Shown here: positions 37,260 through 46,379 of the stretch, piece by piece | How positions within the stretch are numbered: position 1 is the stretch's first letter | Layout of the letters: every line of letters starts with the position of its first letter | NCBI GenBank assembly: GCA_024235735.1 | Contig: JACKLU010000010.1 | Span: 46,999-110,998 of the forward strand | DNA length: 64,000 nt | Direction: 5' to 3' | Source: Burkholderiales bacterium | GTDB lineage: Bacteria; Pseudomonadota; Gammaproteobacteria; Burkholderiales; Nitrosomonadaceae | The notes under the pieces: generated by a model | Databases searched by the model: none | Seen by the model: only the letters and a program-made list of their open reading frames with translations | What the model was told of the DNA's origin: nothing | Translations under genes and position numbers: made by a program

Positions 37260-38870
37260 ATGGAAATTGATATCAGACAACAATCCATACTTATCCATTC
37301 ACTGATGCGCCCGAATGTGTTTGATCACCCTGTCGACACGATCAAACTCATCGAAACACATATTTCTTGGGTTATCCTGACTGGTAATTACGCTTATAAA
37401 ATCAAAAAGGCCTGCGATCTGGGATTTCTTAATTTTTCTTCTTTAGAAAAACGGCGGCATTTTTGTGATGAAGAATTGCGACTCAATCGCCGTCTTGCCA
37501 CCTCGCTCTACATCGAGGTAATTCCCATCTCAGGCAAGCCTGAACAGCCGGCTTTACAGCAAAACGGAGAAATCATCGAGTACGCGATTAAAATGATTCA
37601 ATTTCCACAACACGCTCAGCTCGATAACCTGTTGGCTCACGGAAAAGTAAGGAATCATCATATTGATGCCTTTGCGCAGATGACCGCCAGTTTCCATTGC
37701 ACTGCCGAATCCTCCTCGAATGAAACAGCTTTTGGCAACCCCGATCATGTTTTTCACGCTGTTGCGCAGACTATTGACCAGATCCGGCAACTACCGGAAG
37801 CTGCACATTATAGCCCACTGATCAGCGAACTGGAGGATTGGTGCAAATCCACATTCAAAACACTGACACCCTTATTTATGGAACGCAAACACGGCGGATT
37901 CATCCGGGAATGTCATGGTGATATGCATTTACGCAATCTTATCTGGATCGACGAACGTCCACTTGCTTTCGATTGCCTGGAATTTGATCCCGATTTGCGC
38001 TGGATTGACATTTTATCCGAAGTTGCATTTCTGGTCATGGATCTGGATAGTCACAAGCAACCAAAACTAGGTTATCGATTCCTGAATGCCTACCTGGAGT
38101 ATACCGGCGACTACGCCGGCATACCCGTTTTCCGATTTTATCTGGTTTACCGGGCGCTGGTACGTGCAATGGTAGAAGGCATCAGAAGTGGACAGTCCGA
38201 TATTTCGACAGCCGAACAAAGAGTAGCTGCAAAAGCGTTTCGCAACTATTTGAAACTGGCTCAATCGTATTATCGATCAGCCATGCCCGTACTGATCATT
38301 ACACATGGCTTGTCAGCTTCCGGCAAAAGTACGCTGTCTCAACTACTACTGGAACAAATTGGCGCTCTGCGCATACGCTCCGATATTGAGCGCAAAAGAA
38401 TATTCGGTTTACTCGGCGGATTAAACAAAAAACTAATCACGCATGATGGCGCACATAGTCCCGGAAATATGCAGCAAATTTATTCCCTGGCTGCCAATAT
38501 CAGAACCTATGCAACATTGGCGACACTCGCAGAAAAAGTACTGGAGGGCCAATTCACAGTCATTATTGATGCTGTCTTTTTCCTCCATGAAGAACGTGAA
38601 AACTTCAGGAAACTTGCACACAAAAAACAAATTCCTTTCATTATTCTCGCATTTACAGCGCGTGCTGATACGTTGAGAAAACGCATTCAAGAACGAAAGA
38701 ATGATATTTCTGATGCAGATTCTACCGTTCTTGAAATGCAGCTGAAAACACTAAAACCATTGCAGGATGGTGAATTGTCCTGCTGCATTACCATCGACAC
38801 CGAACAACCATTCGATGCCGGGAAACTGGCATCGGATATCAGACGCATCAGTTCTGCTTTACCAACTTAA
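37260..38870 (+). CDS. Fused aminoglycoside-phosphotransferase-like and AAA/Zeta-like kinase protein
   Basis: A 536-residue bifunctional protein. Residues about 1-330 match the phosphotransferase (APH) fold with the Brenner loop RECHGDMHLRNLIW and the metal site PLAFDCLEFDPDLRW. The C-terminal third is a P-loop ATPase with Walker A THGLSASGKSTLS. This fusion is widespread and commonly annotated as a bifunctional kinase/ATP-binding protein. The substrate is unknown; antibiotic resistance should not be assumed. It is divergent from the antiporter gene with a 193-bp gap. Confidence 0.88.
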   Translation: MEIDIRQQSILIHSLMRPNVFDHPVDTIKLIETHISWVILTGNYAYKIKKACDLGFLNFSSLEKRRHFCDEELRLNRRLATSLYIEVIPISGKPEQPALQQNGEIIEYAIKMIQFPQHAQLDNLLAHGKVRNHHIDAFAQMTASFHCTAESSSNETAFGNPDHVFHAVAQTIDQIRQLPEAAHYSPLISELEDWCKSTFKTLTPLFMERKHGGFIRECHGDMHLRNLIWIDERPLAFDCLEFDPDLRWIDILSEVAFLVMDLDSHKQPKLGYRFLNAYLEYTGDYAGIPVFRFYLVYRALVRAMVEGIRSGQSDISTAEQRVAAKAFRNYLKLAQSYYRSAMPVLIITHGLSASGKSTLSQLLLEQIGALRIRSDIERKRIFGLLGGLNKKLITHDGAHSPGNMQQIYSLAANIRTYATLATLAEKVLEGQFTVIIDAVFFLHEERENFRKLAHKKQIPFIILAFTARADTLRKRIQERKNDISDADSTVLEMQLKTLKPLQDGELSCCITIDTEQPFDAGKLASDIRRISSALPT

Positions 38871-39037
38871 AAACGCCAACAGAGCATCCAGTCATCAAAC
38901 AGCAACACTACACTCCGCATATTATGTCTTTAATGCGTAATTGCACAGATTCTGCTTTAAAGATGTCGATTATTCCCGAAGATATTGATTTCATTCATAC
39001 TGATCACAAAAAGAAATAGCATCATACCCAACTGATT

Positions 39038-39712
39038 CTAAATCATGTTTCGTTCTGCAAAAGATATTATTTCGTTCTTGCCGATGATAAAGTGATCAAG
39101 CACTTTTACATCAATTAATTCAAGTGCGCGTTTCAGTGTTTGTGTCAGGATTTTATCTGCATTGCTTGGCTCGGCAAAACCTGAAGGATGATTATGCGCA
39201 AAAATAATTGCAGCCGCATTATGATGCAATGCACGCTTTACGATCTCTCGTGGATAAACGCTGGCTTGCGTCAATGTTCCATTAAAAAGCTCATCCGCTG
39301 AAATCATGCGGTTTTTCGCATCCAGGAAAATACCAAGAAAGACTTCGTGTTGTTTACTGGCGAGATTCAGGCGCAGGAAATCACGGACTAATTGCGGTGT
39401 GTTCATAGCGTCACCACATTCCAGCCTTTCTCCCAAAGCACGTTTGGACATTTCAAGAACTGCCTGTAGCTGCGCATATTTCGCAATGCCTACGCCAGGA
39501 AAATTGCACAGTGCGGTTTTGTCAGCCGCAAAAAGGGAAGTAAGGCTGCCATAGTGCTGGAGCAGATTACGTGCAAGATCCACTGCACTTGTACCAACGA
39601 AACCGGTGCGTAGAAAAATAGCCAATAATTCGTTGTCGGTCAAATTCTTGGCTCCCAATTTTAATAACTTTTCTCTGGGTCGCTCGGCACTTGGCCAGTC
39701 TGTTATTGCCAT
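39038..39712 (-). CDS. radC: RadC family JAMM-domain protein
   Basis: A 224-residue protein with an N-terminal helix-hairpin-helix-like region (ELLAIFLRTGFVG, FPGVGIAKYAQLQAVLEM) and a C-terminal JAB1/MPN domain. The metal motif is IIFAHNHPSG with downstream Asp in PSNADKI. RadC was once linked to repair, but its function is unsettled. It converges on the upstream phosphotransferase fusion. Length and motifs are complete. Confidence 0.93.
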   Translation of the reverse strand: MAITDWPSAERPREKLLKLGAKNLTDNELLAIFLRTGFVGTSAVDLARNLLQHYGSLTSLFAADKTALCNFPGVGIAKYAQLQAVLEMSKRALGERLECGDAMNTPQLVRDFLRLNLASKQHEVFLGIFLDAKNRMISADELFNGTLTQASVYPREIVKRALHHNAAAIIFAHNHPSGFAEPSNADKILTQTLKRALELIDVKVLDHFIIGKNEIISFAERNMI

Positions 39713-39779
39713 GTGATTAAAATTCAGAGTGATTATTTATGTGGTTACGGCAGAGATAAATAATGATTGAATACCGTGA

Positions 39780-39962
39780 ATGAAACCGTTGATTACGCCT
39801 TTTCCACGAACATCTATTGCTGACGACGAACAAGTCGAAACCAATGAAAATCTAGCAAATCAAGCGCGCTATCTCCATAGTCTGCTGCTCTGGAATGACA
39901 CCGAGAAATCAATTCGGTACCAACGCTTATTGATCAAGAGAGAATGTCTTGGAATTATTTGA
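39780..39962 (+). CDS. Unrecognised short open frame
   Basis: A 60-codon frame (start MKPLITPFPRTSIADDEQVE) with normal amino-acid composition. It lacks a clear ribosome site and a recognised family, and lies in the radC-to-riboswitch gap. It may be spurious. The rest of 39963-40087 shows nothing. Confidence 0.25.
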   Translation: MKPLITPFPRTSIADDEQVETNENLANQARYLHSLLLWNDTEKSIRYQRLLIKRECLGII

Positions 39963-40087
39963 CGAAGCAGACTCAATCCTTTTTCTGAAAAAGCGTATTT
40001 TTGTATACCTAATTTAAAAATTAAAATGCTAAAGATAAATTGATTATTGTCGTAAAGCAATTTCATGCTTAATTCTTTAACAAGCAT

Positions 40088-40162
40088 TTGAAAAAGGCAA
40101 ATCCATCGGGAGGTGGAGACGCAAAGCTTCCGGTCTAGAAAAGATAGCGGGGCCGCCAGATA
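40088..40162 (+). ncRNA. Cyclic-di-GMP-I (GEMM) riboswitch
   Basis: The conserved core of GEMM-I is readable: AAAAAGGCAAA, a hairpin TCCATC-GGGA-GGTGGA with a GNRA tetraloop, then GACGCAAAGC, TTCCGGTCTA and the second helix ending GATAGCGGGGCCGCC. The G corresponding to position 20 of the Vibrio Vc2 aptamer (the GGCAAA pair) is retained, as in c-di-GMP rather than cGAMP binders, if the alignment is right. It lies 290 bases before the dihaem protein start at 40451, on the same strand, with no gene between. It therefore most likely controls that gene. Confidence 0.9.
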
Positions 40163-40167
40163 CTCGT

Positions 40168-40192
40168 ATCAATTAAAAATTGATGGATTTTT
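40168..40192 (+). terminator. Possible expression-platform hairpin
   Basis: ATCAATT-AAA-AATTGAT is a perfect 7-bp stem six bases after the riboswitch, followed by GG and ATTTTT. It could be an intrinsic terminator used by the riboswitch, but the stem is AT-rich and weak. Confidence 0.4.
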
Positions 40193-40245
40193 GCTTTAGA
40201 AACAACTTATCCCTAGCAAATATTCATCGTTTCCAGCATTTTGAT

Positions 40246-40309
40246 TTGATAGTGGATTTTTATTTACCATTTTAAAAAATGGTTTTAATACTCAAATACT
40301 CACTATCAA
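40246..40309 (+). promoter_or_regulatory. Nested hairpins in the leader of the dihaem protein gene
   Basis: TTGATAGTG (40246-40254) pairs exactly with CACTATCAA (40301-40309). Inside lies ACCATTTT-AA-AAAATGGT (40266-40283), a second perfect stem. The whole folds into a two-level hairpin between the riboswitch and the gene. It may take part in the switch or mark a processing site. Function inferred from structure only. Confidence 0.4.
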
Positions 40310-40450
40310 GATGAATTAATAAAATGCTTAATGGCCAATTTTAATGGCTTGTGTATCTGAAAGCGGTTTTTTACCTGTCTCATCATGCAAGAACGCTTTC
40401 ACTCCTCGATGCAATTTGCAATGACCAGCACCATGCGCGAGGAGAAACTA

Positions 40451-43400
40451 ATGTATCAACATTGCTTAGCTGATTTTAAAGCGATTTTTTTATCAATCAC
40501 CAAACTTGTTTGTTTATTCATACTGTTTAGCATATCGGAAATATCCGTTGTTTATTCACAAGAACCCCTTGTTTATTCACGCTGCGAACGCACTACCGCA
40601 ACGTATCAACTGACAGGCAATGTAACCGTCAACGGACAGTCACAGTCGATCACCCGCACCATGACCGGTCTGGACGTGTACGATGTGCTGCCCGACGTGA
40701 CGAATTTTCTGACCGACTTCTCCGCGCCGTGCGATCTGGTCTATCGCGATGCCAACGGTGTTGAAACGGTTATTTTTAACTGTTCGGCAACCTCAACAAA
40801 CCAGAATGCCTGTGCGGCGCTCGATCCTGCAGTGTCTTTCGACGGTAAAACAATTGCATTCTCGGTCTTCCACGGAAGTTTGAAAAACCACGTTGAATGG
40901 GGCATTGATTCCCGCGTGCTGCACCCTGATGCGGAACCCGCCAACCTGGGCAGCAAAACGCTGCCCAACAAGCGCTTGCAAACAACGGGAGCGCATCTGC
41001 ATTTCTACACAATTGCAACCGGAAAAACGCTGGCCATTCCATTCACACCCGGGGTATACGATTCCGGTCCGGCGTTCATCAGCAATAGCCGGGTCGCCTT
41101 TACTTCGACCCGGGACGGAAATACATCAACACTGGTGTTTCACAGTACCGGATCCAAAACAGGATCACGCATCTGGACAGTTGACATCGATGGCGGAAAT
41201 CCTGACCTGTCCAGCCACCACGCACTTTCTCAGGAACAACATCCTTTCATGCTGAAAAACGGGCGCCTGGCCTACTCAAGCTGGCAGATCTTCGGCGGAT
41301 TGCCATTCAGGCACAGTAACGGCTCGGCTGGCAGTTTCACCACTATCGACAACATGTTTCATATCTACGCGCAGGATCCCGATGGTGCGCGCAATTTTCC
41401 GATTTTCGGACAGCATATTCCGGTTAGCGCCGTGACCAGTTTTGGCTCGGCACATGCAGCGGCGCATTTTATCACCCAGACTTCCGATGAACGTATCTGG
41501 TTTGCCGATTATTACCGCGGCAACAATAACGGACTGGGCGCGGTGATTGGCGTGATGGCCGAACCCGAGGGGCAAGAAGGTTTCGGGCCGACCGAAGTCA
41601 CCAACCACGCGGATTTGTTCGTCCCGCGAGATACGATCAACTTCGCAGCCTGGTCTAACAATGCGGACAGAATGGCCAAACCGATGGTCAGCCCGGCGAT
41701 CACCCATCCGGCGTATGCGGATCCGATACCTTTCGCCGGAAAAGTCGGCCATCCCGCCGCGCTGCCAGGTAACGCCCTCATGCTGGTGTGGGGCAAGGGC
41801 GCATGCAGCACGGTGGCCAGGAGTGATGTCTTCCAGATGCTTGGCAAGGCTATACCTCCGATGACCAACGGTAATGGCAATGGCGTGGCAATGAATGTCA
41901 TCACTTCACTGAACATGGATACGCCGGGCTGCGATACGGGCATTTATCGCGCTACCCGGATTCCCTCGCAGCATCCGAGCGATCTGGAGATGATCGTCGA
42001 TTCGCCTGACTGGCACGAAATCATGGCCCGCGCGGTAGTGCCTTATTCCGCCATTCACGGCGTGGATCATCCGGAAGTCGTGGCGCGGTCGGATTTGCGC
42101 GCAGCGCATGCAACGCTTGTAACCGGCACGCCATTCGGACTGCTGGGCGCGGCATCAATCACCGATCGCGAAACACACCCGATCGACGATATCCATTTTC
42201 AGGGTGAAAAGCAGTTTAATCTTCAAGGCACCGACACCATCGATTATACCGACGAAGAACTCTGCGGCGTGCGAATTCTGGGCATCATGCCTAACCGCAG
42301 CGCAAACACGTATCATGAAATTGCCAATTACGCCGGAGAACGGGTCGCCATTCTCGGTGAGTTTCCGGTATTGAACCGTAACGCCAGCGGCAACCGCGTC
42401 ATCGATCCGAGCGGCCATCCCGACACCAGTTTTCTGGTGCGCATGCCGGCCAACACGCCTTATCTGATGCAAGGCGTTGACTGTAACGGCCGCACGCTGA
42501 ATACCGATCAGACCTGGCAGAGTCTGCGTCCCGGTGAGCAGAAAACCTGCGGCGGCTGTCATGTGCATTCCAAACCCACGCGCATAACGTTTGCACAGAG
42601 TTTCGCCGCCACGCCGGCGTATGTCATTCCGCGTCTGGGCGAGGGTACCGTGCCGCTGCTGGCCGGCAAGTCCGGCGAGACGGTGCAGACACGCACCGTG
42701 TCGGGGTATGGCATGCGCATAGAATTCACCCGCGACATCAAACCGATATTTGACCAGCGTTGCATCACCTGTCATGGCGGCGGCTCGCCCGCAGCCGGGC
42801 TGGATTTGTCGTTAACCAATGTAGCGAACAATAACGTGGCCGGAACAACATGGCACACGCTTATCGCCGACAGGTCGGATAAATTCAGACGGCCGCAGCT
42901 GACACGCTATGTGCGCGCATTTAATTCGCGCGGCAGCCTGCTGTACTGGAAAGCCGCCAATCAGCGCACGGACAACAGAACAGACGGACAATACGCTGAC
43001 GATATCGACTTCGGCGCGGCGCATCCAACGTCAATCACGCCAGATGAACTCGGCCTGCTGTCGCGCTGGATTGATATCGGCGCGCCAGGCGGCGCCCAGG
43101 AATTGAAAGACACCCAGAAACCGACGCTGCATCTGGCCATCGCCGACAACAGCGGCAGTCTGTCGCAACTGCGCGTCGGCACTGTCGATCTGGGCAGCGG
43201 CATTGATCCGGGCAGTTTACGCGTCTGTGTCCGGGGCTCCGACGGCGCGTGCAGCAATCGCGCCGGCGCCGCCGAAAAACATGGCGTGACGCTGGTTGAT
43301 CTGGGCGCTTCCCTGAGTGATCCAAACACCGAAATCTACGCCAGCGTGCGCGATCTCGCCGGAAACACCACGGAAGTCTATCGTTCCGTCGGCTGGTTCC

Positions 43401-44593
43401 TCAACAGCGGTTCAGTCAACATCGGCAATACCGGAACAGACACTCAGGCGCCCAAAATCTCGATTACCAGTCCATTGAGCGGCGCGGTATCCGGGGTTGT
43501 GCCGGTCGCATTCAGCTATTCGGATAATACCGCTGTTGTGTCGGTGGACTTCTATGTTAACGGGGCGCTACACAGCACCAGTGCGCAAGCACCGTTTGCC
43601 CTGAGTCTGGATGCAACCAAGCTGGCCAGCGGCAGTTATACATTAAGCGCCATCGCATTTGACGCGGAACGCAATCAGGGTGTTTCCAACAGTGTGATCG
43701 TAACAGTCAATAACGGCTCAACGACAAACGATTCCGACACACAGTCACCTGTGATCAGCATCGCTTCGCCCATTGCGGGCAGCACGGTATCCGGCAATAT
43801 TCCAGTCAGCTTCAGCTATGCTGACAATGTCGCCGTAACCGCGGTCGATCTCTACCTCAATGGTCAGCCGTATGGCAAAAACATGCAAGCGCCCTTCACT
43901 TTTGCGCTAGACTCGACAAAACTGACCAACGGCACCCATACACTGGCTGCACATGCATTCGACGCAGCAGGCAACAAAGGTGTTTCCGCCAGTGTATCGA
44001 TCGCTGTCAGCAATACCGTGATCGATACACAAGCGCCTGTGATCAGTATTGCTTCGCCTGCTGCGAGCAGCACCGTATCCGGCAATGTTCCGGTCAGCTT
44101 CAGCTATACTGACAATACCGCCGTGACTGCAATTGATCTCTACGTTGATGGCCAGCTGTACGGCAAAAGCACGCAGGCGCCCTTCACTTTTGCGCTGGAT
44201 TCGACAAAACTGACCAGCGGCACCCATACATTGACCGCACATGCATTCGACGCTGCAGGCAACAAAGGTGTTTCAAGCAACATAACAATCAATGTCGATA
44301 ATGCATCGGCGAAAGATACTGAAGCACCGTCGGTTAACATTATCTCGCCTGTCAATGGTCAGATTGTATCCGGCCCGATTCAGATTACCGTCGATGCTTC
44401 TGATAATGTTGGTGTGTCGTATGTCGATTTCCACATTAATGGTAATTTGGTTGCACGGGATAGAAGTGCGCCATATCAATTCTCATTGAATGGAAGATTT
44501 ATGATGAATGGTAACCACGTGCTAACAGCGCGAGCGTACGATGCCGCCGGAAATCAAGGTGTTTCACCAAATGTTACGATAACAGTCAAATAA
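40451..44593 (+). CDS. Exported dihaem cytochrome c protein, hydrazine-synthase-alpha-like, with C-terminal Ig-like repeats
   Basis: A 1380-residue secreted protein with signal peptide (ITKLVCLFILFSISEISVVYS). Start chosen at 40451 because GAGGAG lies seven bases upstream. The N-terminal half has beta-propeller-type strands (VSFDGKTIAFSVFHG, RVAFTSTRDGN, GRLAYSSWQ). A middle part ends in ANTPYLMQGVDCNGRTLNTD and the first haem motif CGGCH (C700, C703, H704); a second, CITCH (C771, C774, H775), opens a cytochrome-like domain to about 880. This propeller-middle-haem-haem order recalls the hydrazine synthase alpha subunit and its wider relatives (family memory). Four ~97-residue Ig-like repeats follow from residue 997. 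No beta or gamma subunit is present, so hydrazine synthesis is not implied. Confidence 0.72.
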   Translation: MYQHCLADFKAIFLSITKLVCLFILFSISEISVVYSQEPLVYSRCERTTATYQLTGNVTVNGQSQSITRTMTGLDVYDVLPDVTNFLTDFSAPCDLVYRDANGVETVIFNCSATSTNQNACAALDPAVSFDGKTIAFSVFHGSLKNHVEWGIDSRVLHPDAEPANLGSKTLPNKRLQTTGAHLHFYTIATGKTLAIPFTPGVYDSGPAFISNSRVAFTSTRDGNTSTLVFHSTGSKTGSRIWTVDIDGGNPDLSSHHALSQEQHPFMLKNGRLAYSSWQIFGGLPFRHSNGSAGSFTTIDNMFHIYAQDPDGARNFPIFGQHIPVSAVTSFGSAHAAAHFITQTSDERIWFADYYRGNNNGLGAVIGVMAEPEGQEGFGPTEVTNHADLFVPRDTINFAAWSNNADRMAKPMVSPAITHPAYADPIPFAGKVGHPAALPGNALMLVWGKGACSTVARSDVFQMLGKAIPPMTNGNGNGVAMNVITSLNMDTPGCDTGIYRATRIPSQHPSDLEMIVDSPDWHEIMARAVVPYSAIHGVDHPEVVARSDLRAAHATLVTGTPFGLLGAASITDRETHPIDDIHFQGEKQFNLQGTDTIDYTDEELCGVRILGIMPNRSANTYHEIANYAGERVAILGEFPVLNRNASGNRVIDPSGHPDTSFLVRMPANTPYLMQGVDCNGRTLNTDQTWQSLRPGEQKTCGGCHVHSKPTRITFAQSFAATPAYVIPRLGEGTVPLLAGKSGETVQTRTVSGYGMRIEFTRDIKPIFDQRCITCHGGGSPAAGLDLSLTNVANNNVAGTTWHTLIADRSDKFRRPQLTRYVRAFNSRGSLLYWKAANQRTDNRTDGQYADDIDFGAAHPTSITPDELGLLSRWIDIGAPGGAQELKDTQKPTLHLAIADNSGSLSQLRVGTVDLGSGIDPGSLRVCVRGSDGACSNRAGAAEKHGVTLVDLGASLSDPNTEIYASVRDLAGNTTEVYRSVGWFLNSGSVNIGNTGTDTQAPKISITSPLSGAVSGVVPVAFSYSDNTAVVSVDFYVNGALHSTSAQAPFALSLDATKLASGSYTLSAIAFDAERNQGVSNSVIVTVNNGSTTNDSDTQSPVISIASPIAGSTVSGNIPVSFSYADNVAVTAVDLYLNGQPYGKNMQAPFTFALDSTKLTNGTHTLAAHAFDAAGNKGVSASVSIAVSNTVIDTQAPVISIASPAASSTVSGNVPVSFSYTDNTAVTAIDLYVDGQLYGKSTQAPFTFALDSTKLTSGTHTLTAHAFDAAGNKGVSSNITINVDNASAKDTEAPSVNIISPVNGQIVSGPIQITVDASDNVGVSYVDFHINGNLVARDRSAPYQFSLNGRFMMNGNHVLTARAYDAAGNQGVSPNVTITVK
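43439..44590 (+). repeat. Four tandem Ig-like domain repeats
   Basis: Repeats start at codons 43439, 43736, 44024 and 44315 (residues 997, 1096, 1192 and 1289; spacing 99, 96 and 97). Each opens D-T-x-A/S-P followed by ISITSP-type strands and contains a SYxDN turn and FDAAGN-type end. Repeats 2 and 3 are almost identical at DNA level over long blocks such as ACTTTTGCGCT and GGCACCCATACA, a sign of recent duplication. Confidence 0.85.
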
Positions 44594-45444
44594 TCGGAAA
44601 AATGATTTCAGAAACATGGATTGTTGAGTTGTAGTGTTTGTAAATCCTTTCAATTAAGATGAAGATAGTGCGCGTAAATGAGTGAAATATTGCTGATAAC
44701 GTGCACTATCAATCATGCCATCATAAGCCTGAATTAAGCGCTAACAATCAGCATTGCGGATTAAGTCTGGCGAGCACCGGCGACCAGCTTACTTCCTGGT
44801 AGTCCGGTGTCATCATGCCGCTGCAACACGTCCTCATCATACCGATATTGAGAAAACACGTGGTGATTCTCAGATGCAATGCGCCTTTAATCGGTGCTCC
44901 AGACATTTTATCAATCCACGGCAGTTAACATTGTCAAACAGGGCTCTTACATAATTACATTAATCATCAATAACGATAATCGTTATCACTTACATGATAA
45001 TGTTTTTTAGCTTATACTGACGTTTCTCAGTAATGTTTACCGCACCAATCAGCGCGCAGAAATGTACGTAGACGGATGGTTGAAACAATTTAATCTAAGC
45101 ACTGTTTATCGTACCGACCGCACACCAACATGGTAGCTCTCATTATTCCTTTCCCTTCCCGGGTTTTTAGTCCGAATGAATACAGAGTTCCGGCAAAAAC
45201 CGGCAATGTGGCACGATAGTCCGCAAAAATCAAACACTGCCAGCTTTTTCACGGAAATATTTTCCTTCACTTCGGAACTACCGATCCACGATACGCATTG
45301 AATACCAGCCTGTAATCATCTACATCCTGAAACGTGCGTCCATCGCTGACCTAATAAGCATTCATCGAAATATGTATTGTTGATGTGCCGGATGCATGCA
45401 TGATAATGTAATGCATCATTCTTTATGCAGATATCAGGAAAATT
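44594..45444. other. Gene-poor region with Fur box and possible gene remnants
   Basis: About 850 bases without an intact gene. Several short stop-bounded minus-strand frames between 44650 and 44930 have protein-like composition (for example one ending SARYQQYFTHLRALSSS at about 44657). On the plus strand, a frame around 45030-45136 reads AEMYVDGWLKQFNLSTVYRT and another ends FGTTDPRYALNTSL at 45315, both vaguely like outer-membrane receptor pieces. I cannot identify any of them, and there is no full reading frame. Confidence 0.4.
44970..44986. promoter_or_regulatory. Fur box
   Basis: ATAACGAT-A-ATCGTTAT is a perfect 17-bp palindrome. With flanks (AATAACGATAATCGTTATC) it matches 16 of 19 positions of the Fur consensus. 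TATACT at 45013-45018 is a possible -10 box to its right. The intact gene nearest on that side is mtfA, 460 bases away. Confidence 0.75.
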
Positions 45445-46212
45445 ATGTCTTGGCATTTTAATCAGTGGCGGCGCAATCATATTCTTCGGCATGAGGCAAT
45501 CCCGGAAGTTATCTGGCGAAAACTCATGCACTTGCCATGCTTGAAAAGTCTAAGTCTTGAAGATGTACGGCGGTTGCATGAACTTGTCCTGCTGTTTCTG
45601 CATATCAAGGTCATCAATGGCGCACATGACTTGGAAATAACCGATGAAATGCGTGTTACGATTGCAATTCAAGCCTGTATTTTGATCCTGAATCTCGATC
45701 TGGAATATTACGATAACTGGATTGAAATTATTGTCTACCCCGATAAATTTATTCTGGATTACGATTATGAAGATGACATCGGGGTTGTACATCATGCGCA
45801 TAGCATCGTGTCCGGCGAAGCTTGGCATAATGGCCCGGTTATTCTCTCTTGGCGCGATATCGCTCATTCCGCCGCCGCACCATCCACTCATGCACGTAAT
45901 GTCATCATCCATGAATTTGCGCATACCCTGGACATGCTGCACGAAGGCGCTAACGGATGTCCGCCGTTGCATGTCAATATGAGCGCACTGGCCTGGCGCG
46001 ATGTATTCAGCCAACACTACACCATTTTCTGTCAACAGGTCGGATCAGGACAGGAAACAGTTATTGATCCTTATGCGGCAGAAAGTCCAGCGGAATTTTT
46101 TGCCGTACTGAGCGAAGTATTTTTTGATACACCATTGATACTCCAGCAGCATTTTTCAGCAATTTACGAACAGCTCGCACTGTTTTACCGGCAGGACCCG
46201 GCTAGACGCTGA
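45445..46212 (+). CDS. mtfA: MtfA-type zinc peptidase (M90 family)
   Basis: A 255-residue cytosolic peptidase related to E. coli MtfA, which binds the glucose repressor Mlc. The zinc site is VIIHEFAHTLDM (His156, Glu157, His160), with a third ligand probably in AESPAEFFAVLSE near residue 215. CAGGAAAATTATG supplies the ribosome site. Mlc is not generally known in ammonia oxidisers, so the partner may differ. Confidence 0.9.
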   Translation: MSWHFNQWRRNHILRHEAIPEVIWRKLMHLPCLKSLSLEDVRRLHELVLLFLHIKVINGAHDLEITDEMRVTIAIQACILILNLDLEYYDNWIEIIVYPDKFILDYDYEDDIGVVHHAHSIVSGEAWHNGPVILSWRDIAHSAAAPSTHARNVIIHEFAHTLDMLHEGANGCPPLHVNMSALAWRDVFSQHYTIFCQQVGSGQETVIDPYAAESPAEFFAVLSEVFFDTPLILQQHFSAIYEQLALFYRQDPARR

Positions 46213-46379
46213 ATGATGAACACCTGAATTGCGCGTAAAAAGTCCATTATCCGGGTGTTAAAAAACTACCTGTGTTGCCAGCGTGGCGTTAAAAACAGAC
46301 TCGAAACGCTCAATTATCACGTATAAATCCTGCTTTTACCACGCAATCAGCTGCCTCAGCTACATTTTTGAACATTCTG

